A model generated the notes under the pieces. That model saw nothing but the letters and a program-made list of their open reading frames with translations. It was not told the DNA's origin and ran no database searches. DNA of 64,000 nucleotides, taken from Chaenocephalus aceratus. Lineage: Eukaryota > Chordata > Actinopteri > Perciformes > Channichthyidae. Positions 59,161 through 64,000 of this stretch are shown in pieces. How positions within the stretch are numbered: position 1 is the stretch's first letter; the number at the start of each line of letters is the position of its first letter. The position numbers and the translations under genes were made by a program. The stretch spans positions 27,977,904 to 28,041,903 of the forward strand of contig CM043801.1 of assembly GCA_023974075.1 (NCBI GenBank), given 5' to 3'.

Positions 59161-59167
59161 AATGTAC

Positions 59168-59242
<75 letters not shown>
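59168..59242. repeat. (CA)n microsatellite
   Basis: Pure CA run of about 75 bp, followed by a short C-run. Confidence 0.97.
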
Positions 59243-59245
<3 letters not shown>

Positions 59246-59288
59246 CCCCCCATGACAGTTGCTGCAGCATTTGAAAACCTTTGATCAC

Positions 59289-59420
59289 ATACAGTACCAG
59301 TCAAAAGTTTGGACACACCTTCTCATTCGAAGGTTTTGATTTAGATTATTTTTTACATTGTAGATTAATACCGTAAGACATCAAAACTATGAAAAAACAT
59401 AATATGGAATGATGTGGTAA
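59289..59420. mobile_element. Tc1-like terminal fragment
   Basis: After a TA, 'cagtaccagtcaaaagtttg' with 'gacacaccttctcattcgaa' is the terminal inverted repeat of a widespread fish Tc1 element. Only this end is present. It is followed at about 59424-59470 by the same 'tttgtccaaagcgactta' LINE tail seen in receptor pseudogene 2. Confidence 0.7.
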
Positions 59421-59689
59421 ACATACATTACATGTTACTTGTTGGACGCTTTTGTCCAAAGCGACTTATTTGGGGTGAAGTGTCTTGACACAACGAAAAA
59501 ATATAATTTTTTTTAATGTTTTTAAATATTATTTTGGAGAATATCTTAGGCCTCACAGAGGGCTGACTCAGCCATGTTTATGCAGCACTGCACGTGGAGA
59601 TGTGGACGCGCAAATTGCACAGATTACGTAGCCTACATATAAACCTGCGGCGGAAACCCCTCTTGTCTGTCAGTGTGATTATGACTGAT

Positions 59690-59840
59690 TTTTAGTAAGT
59701 AACGAAGTAACGCGTGTCGGGGGAATGTTAATAGGCCTAACTGTAGTGTGATTACTGAATTATAAAAGTAACGCGTTACACTATTCCGTTACCGACAAAA
59801 GTAATAATATTACAGTAACGCGTTACACCCAACTCTGGTT
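59690..59840. repeat. hAT-like fragment rich in 'taacgcg'
   Basis: Repeated 'gtaacgcgttac' palindromes ending 'acccaactctgg', the right end typical of a fish hAT-type element. Related to the piece near 40740-40815. Left end not found. Confidence 0.5.
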
Positions 59841-60820
59841 ATGCACAATGTTGATTATTCTTTCAGAAATAGCTAAATACATGGGTAAAGGTTCTAGGCC
59901 TACTTGAGCCCAATTTGAATACCATAAAGAAAGTATTAAAGGCAGCTCAAGCTAAATGTCAAATGTATTTAATTAATGTAGGCTCCAGTTGTTTTGATTT
60001 AGGCTATTTATATTTTATTTGAGTTGTACGCCTACATATTTCAAAACGCGAAGTGTAATAACTGCAGTTGCCTCGCTGTCACTGAGAATAACAAAGATCC
60101 TCAGTGAAGCACAAGCCCATGTTTCTCACTCAATTGTAAGTACAACTTATTAAAAAGATCAGTTCAATGCAATGGATTGTATACATTTGAAATGTAGCAT
60201 TTAAGTGTTTCTCAGTTACACAGTTGTTATTTTAATAAATCAGTCACTGATGTCATGTCTGACTCAGAGGTGTTATGATTTTGAATTGATGTTCTTTCGG
60301 CTGTACTGTTACTCACAGCCACACACACACATACACACATACAGCGATAATCTTATCACACTAACAAGACTGACCTTTGAAAGAGCAGCAATAATTCCAT
60401 TATCGCCTGAGATCCCACGGTCTGACTTTTCTTTATATGAGAAAACCTCAGATCTGAGTTACTGTTTTACAAATATTTTGTCCATCTATCTACCACAAAT
60501 GTACATATTTTGAAAGATGTAATTGGAGGAACACAACGTCTTCTAAATGTATACAAATGTTATAAGATGTGTGTGGTCTGAGCAATGGACAAGAAATATA
60601 GTTTTCTTGAAGCCACCTGGCCTGATTTGGCGTTGTTTCAGGTGTGATCCCAATGCAAATGGTCTATGGTTGCGTGTTTGAATTTGCTGTAAAGTTTTCG
60701 AAAAATATATGGGTTTGAAGATTTAGTCTTGTTATTGGAGTGTTGTTTTAAGCTTATTGCTAACACAGACAATTCTAACATGCTGATGTTAAGCCACATG
60801 CTTACTCTTTCAGTAAAGTA
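59841..60820. other. Intergenic DNA, nothing recognised
   Basis: No gene, RNA or element ends seen apart from a short CA-rich stretch near 60320. Confidence 0.4.
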
Positions 60821-60824
60821 GTAC

Positions 60825-61135
60825 ATTCTCACTGCTGCATGAACCTATTCTGTATATGCTCTCAGAAAAGTGGCGAAAGCATCTTTTGGATCTTTTTAGC
60901 TGCAAGAAAGTCAGGAGGGTGAGAGACAGGAAGAGAACCACTGGCTCTTGTATTAAGCAGAAAGTAGCTTTTATATAACAACGCTCTGCTGTTGGGTCAG
61001 AAACCATTGCAGACATTCATTGCTGCAATGAAAACATCAGTAAAAGCTTATAGTCATTTCATATTTGTATTGAATTAGTTACACCTATCTTTTAGGATAT
61101 TAGGGGTCGATTTTTATGATTCTCTATAAACGTAG
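60825..61135 (+). pseudogene. Chemokine receptor pseudogene 3: 3' scrap and flank
   Basis: Starts within TM7 ('ctcactgctgcatgaacctat') and carries the EKWRKHLLDLFSCKKVRRVR tail with few changes. One base is missing in the NPILY codons, and the tail ends near 60980. The 3' flank ('tattaggggtcgat', 'tctctataaacgtagg') follows the same order as the other copies up to about 61135, where the Gypsy LTR begins. Everything upstream of TM7 is absent. Confidence 0.9.
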
Positions 61136-61138
61136 GAT

Positions 61139-61351
61139 TGTAGTGCCAGGAAAAGGGAGTCGGAGGCGGTGGTATTCAGAACAGAGTTCCAATCTTTATT
61201 ATCCATTAATTATAGAGAGGTTCAACACATCGACTGCTCTGCTTGACGAGCTAGCAGGAATGGGTGCTAACGCTACAGGTGTTCCCCTAAAGGGTCCGTG
61301 TGGCAACACAATAAGAGAGGTGAATTATGTCCAATAACGTGTCACCACACA
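61139..61351 (-). mobile_element. Gypsy 3' LTR
   Basis: On the minus strand it starts TGTGTGGTGACACG and ends CTTTTCCTGGCACTACA, about 213 bp. Immediately upstream (61352-61360) is GGGGGGGCTT, a polypurine tract. AATAAA appears on the minus strand near 61195-61200 (TTTATT). The element continues with pol to beyond the window end. Confidence 0.8.
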
Positions 61352-61818
61352 AGCCCCCCCAGAATTCACGTGTAAACAAAATCCGTATGGCGGGGAGGAA
61401 CAATCCGCCTGCCCCCACGAGACCTGCGCACCGGAGTCGGTACAGCGACCTCCGCCCGTGCGGCCCCTGACAGAGGAGGGACCGGAACAACAGGTCCACC
61501 CTCCCTGACAGGAATCAAAGCTGGGGGTCGGCCCCGTCTCGGCGGCCGAGCCAGCATCACCCCGGCCGGTCCACGTCCAAGTGAGCAGCCTTCACCCGGT
61601 CAACCGAGACGTGCTCAGCCTTACCGCCCATGTCGACCACCAGGTGTTTTTCACCGTGTTCCAAAACCCGGAAAGGTCCATCGTAAGGGGGCTGCAGGGG
61701 GCCTCTGTGTGCGTCGTGACGGATAAAGACGTGCCCAGCTGAGCGTAGCTCCGCGGGAACTTGAGACCCTGGCGCACCGTGCTGAGTAGTCGGGACTGGA
61801 GCGAAAGCCTCCACCGCG

Positions 61819-62733
61819 TCACGCAGAAAAACTCGCTGGGGCCGTGGCAGACCAGGGAGCTGATGCATTTGGGAGGAAATCCCCCGGAACCCTCAGCGGC
61901 TGACCGTAGACCATCTCCGCTGTAGAACACTGCAGATCTTCCTTAGGTGCGGTCCTCAGGCCCAGCATCACCCAGGGCAGCTTGTCGACCCAGTTACCGT
62001 CCGTAAGGCCGGCCTTGAGGGACGCCTTCATGGAGCGATGAAAGCGCTCGCAGAAGCCGTTAGCCTGAGGGTGGTAAGCGGTAGTCCTGTGCAGCTTGAC
62101 CCCCAAACCGCCTGCCACAGCGTTCCAGAGCTCGGATGTGAACTGAGAGCCCCTGTCTGAGGAAATGTCTGACGGGGTGCCAAAACGACAAACCCACGTT
62201 GCAATGAAGGCCCGGGCAACGTCTGCGGCTGATGTCGAAACGAGCGGAACTGCCTCCGGCCAACGGGTCGTTCTGTCCACCATGGTGAGGAGGTAGGAAA
62301 ACCCCTGAGAGGAAGGCAACGGACCAACCAGGTCAATGTTGACATGATCAAACCTCCTCTCAGGCACCAGGAAACGCTCCAACGGGGCCTTCGTGTGGCG
62401 GTGCACCTTAGCGCGTTGACAAGCCACGCACTCCCTGGCCCAAGTCCTCACATCCTTTTTCAGCCCATGCCAGACGAACTTCGCGGCCACCAAGCGCACC
62501 AAAGGCTTAACGCCGGGGTGTGATAGGCCGTGCACCGCTTCGAACACAGAGCGCCTCCAGCTGGCAGGGACGACAGGCCCCGCCAGGCCCGTGGAAACGT
62601 CACACAGGAGGGTAATGCCCGCGTCGCCGAACACTACGTCCTCCAAGCGCAGCCCCGCACCCTCCACCTTCAGAGCCTGGACGCCGGGATCTATAACCTG
62701 GTCCACCACCATGCGAGTATAGTCCAGGCCCAA
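61819..62733 (-). pseudogene. Gypsy integrase
   Basis: The N-terminal zinc-binding domain has HGLSHPGVKPLVRLV and CVACQRAKVHRH (H-H-C-C type). The core shows FDHVNIDLVGPLPSS (first Asp), ISSDRGSQFTSELW (second Asp) and QANGFCERFHRSMKAS (the Glu), so all three DDE residues are present. LPWVMLGLRTAPKEDLQCST and MVYGQPLRVPGDFL follow as in family members. The open frame covers 304 codons; a shift at about 61850 separates it from the tail frame at 61868-61557, which contains DGPFRVLEHGEKHLVVDMGG. Confidence 0.9.
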
Positions 62734-62767
62734 CTGGACGGCACCGATGACGACTCTGGAGAGGCAA

Positions 62768-64000
62768 TCAGCAACCAGGTCGACTTGCCAGCCACATGCT
62801 TAATGTCCGTAGTGAACTCTGATATGTAGGAAAGCTGCCGCTGCTGACGTGCCGACCAAGGCTCCGCCACTTTTGACATGCGAAGGTGAGCGGCTTGTGG
62901 TCGACAAACGCCGTAAATTCACGGCCTTCCAGCATGAAACGGAAGTGCCGCACGGCCAAATAAAGTCCAAGGAGCTCTAGGTCAAAGGCACTGTACCTGC
63001 GTTCTCTGGTCGTCAGCTGGCGGCTGAAAAAGGCGAGCGGCTGCCAAGTGCCCTCCACCCACTGCTCGTGCACTGCGCCGACCGCGTAGTCCAACGCGTC
63101 CGTGGTGATGGAAATGGGAGCCGTAGATGATGGGTGTGCCAGCAAAGCCGCCTGAGCCAACGCGGTCTTGACCTCAGCAAAAGCGACGTCCGCCTCTGCT
63201 GTCCAGTCGATCGCCTGGACGGGGGTCTTGCCTTTCAACGCTTCATACAGCGGCCGCATGATGTGTGCGGCCCGGGCGATGAAACGGTGGTAGAAGGTCA
63301 CCATCCCCAGAAACTCACGGAGCGACCGGGCTGTGAGCGGGCGAGGAAAAGCCGCAACAGCCTCCACCTTCGCTGGCAGAGGTGTCGCACCGCCCTTGGT
63401 GACGCGGTGCCCCAGGAAATCAATGTCAGACACCCCGAACTGGCACTTTGCAGGATTGATGATTAATCCGTGTTCGTTGAGTCGTGTGAAAAGGGCTCGG
63501 AAGTGGGACAGGTGTTCCTGCACTGAAGCGCTGGCGACGAGTATGTCGTCGAGGTAGACAAACACAAACGGCAGGTCCCGCAGTACCGAATCCATCAGGC
63601 GCTTGTAACGTCTGAGCGGCATTCTTGAGTCCAAAAGGCATCCGCAAGAACTCAAAAAGTCCAAAAGGTGTTATCACTGCTGTCTTGGGAATGTCCAGGG
63701 GGTGCATGGCACCTGGTGGTATCCACGCACCAGGTCAACCTTGGAAAACACCCCTGTACCGGCCAGATGCGCCGAAAGTCCTGAATGTGCGGCACTGGAT
63801 AGCGGTCAGGCGTAGTGGCGTCGTTGAGTCGGCGGTAATCCCCGCACGGGCGGAACCCGCCGTTCGGTTTGGGGACGACGTGCAGGGGGAAGCCCAAGGA
63901 CTGTCGGAGCGGCGGACAATGCCCAGGCGCTCCATGGTTGCAAACTCCGCCCTCGCCACAGCCAGCTTAGAAGGGTTCAACCACCGGGCCCTGGCGTAGA
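62768..64000 (-). pseudogene. Gypsy reverse transcriptase and RNase H, frameshifted
   Basis: Overlapping frames at 63980-63735 and 63897-63652 carry the fingers region ([33 protein letters not shown]). From 63605 the frame reads FVFVYLDDILVASASV, with the YLDD catalytic box, and FLGHRVTKGG. RNase H follows with ISITTDALDYAVGAV, where the usual TDASD reads TDALD, then FDLELLGLYLAVRHFRFMLE. The frame shifts at about 62870 and continues with YISEFTTDIKHVAGK. At least three frame breaks are visible; the copy is not active as written. Confidence 0.9.

Larger units (their letters stand above)
61352..64000 (-). mobile_element. Ty3/Gypsy retrotransposon, pol region, running off the window
   Basis: Minus-strand order from the window end inward: reverse transcriptase, RNase H, zinc-binding integrase, core integrase, tail, polypurine tract and LTR. 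Several frameshifts (near 63620-63700, 63750-63850, 62870 and 61850) interrupt it. The 5' LTR and gag lie outside the window. It inserted into the 3' flank of receptor pseudogene 3. Confidence 0.9.

Overview
The window looks like nuclear DNA of a ray-finned (probably percomorph teleost) fish. It has spliced vertebrate genes, long (CA)n microsatellites, and a dense load of fish-type transposons: Ty3/Gypsy, DIRS, L2/Rex-type LINE, Tc1, hAT and MITEs. No prokaryotic or CRISPR-like feature was found.

Layout. (1) 1-700: a possible last exon and 3' UTR of an unidentified plus-strand gene. (2) 0.7-12.3 kb: no recognisable gene; CA microsatellites and small DNA transposons. (3) 12.4-26.8 kb, minus strand: a complete fyco1 gene (FYVE and coiled-coil autophagy adaptor). 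It has 17 coding exons in the order RUN, coiled coil, FYVE, LC3-interacting motif, GOLD, and totals about 4.45 kb, the length expected for the family. All splice sites read are canonical, but at least ten one-base indels break the frame. (4) 28.6-28.9 kb: a partial copy of fyco1 exon 2 with its intron. (5) 30.1-31.1 kb: an xcr1-like chemokine receptor whose tail is shifted by one base. (6) 32.0-61.1 kb: a tandem array of a second receptor type. One copy (45.3-46.3 kb) is intact. The others are broken by an internal 910-bp fold-back transposon (32.9-34.8 kb), by loss of the 5' end plus a LINE insertion (48.8-50.5 kb), or reduced to a 3' scrap (60.8-61.0 kb).

The array is swollen by nested transposons. 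Between 35.0 and 44.0 kb a Gypsy fragment carries a hAT inside a hAT (8-bp target duplications readable for both), a DIRS fragment with a 45-bp tandem array, and a further hAT-like element. Other elements lie at 47.4-48.7, 52.6-53.6, 54.3-55.9, 56.2-57.0 and 61.1-64.0 kb. The last is a Gypsy element running off the window end.

The fyco1-xcr1-chemokine-receptor neighbourhood matches the known vertebrate arrangement (FYCO1 beside XCR1 and the CCR cluster on human 3p21). I see no new multi-gene system. The most informative signals are the receptor birth-and-death array, the insertion chronology, the fyco1 exon-2 duplication, and the indel pattern, which suggests uncorrected consensus errors in the assembly.
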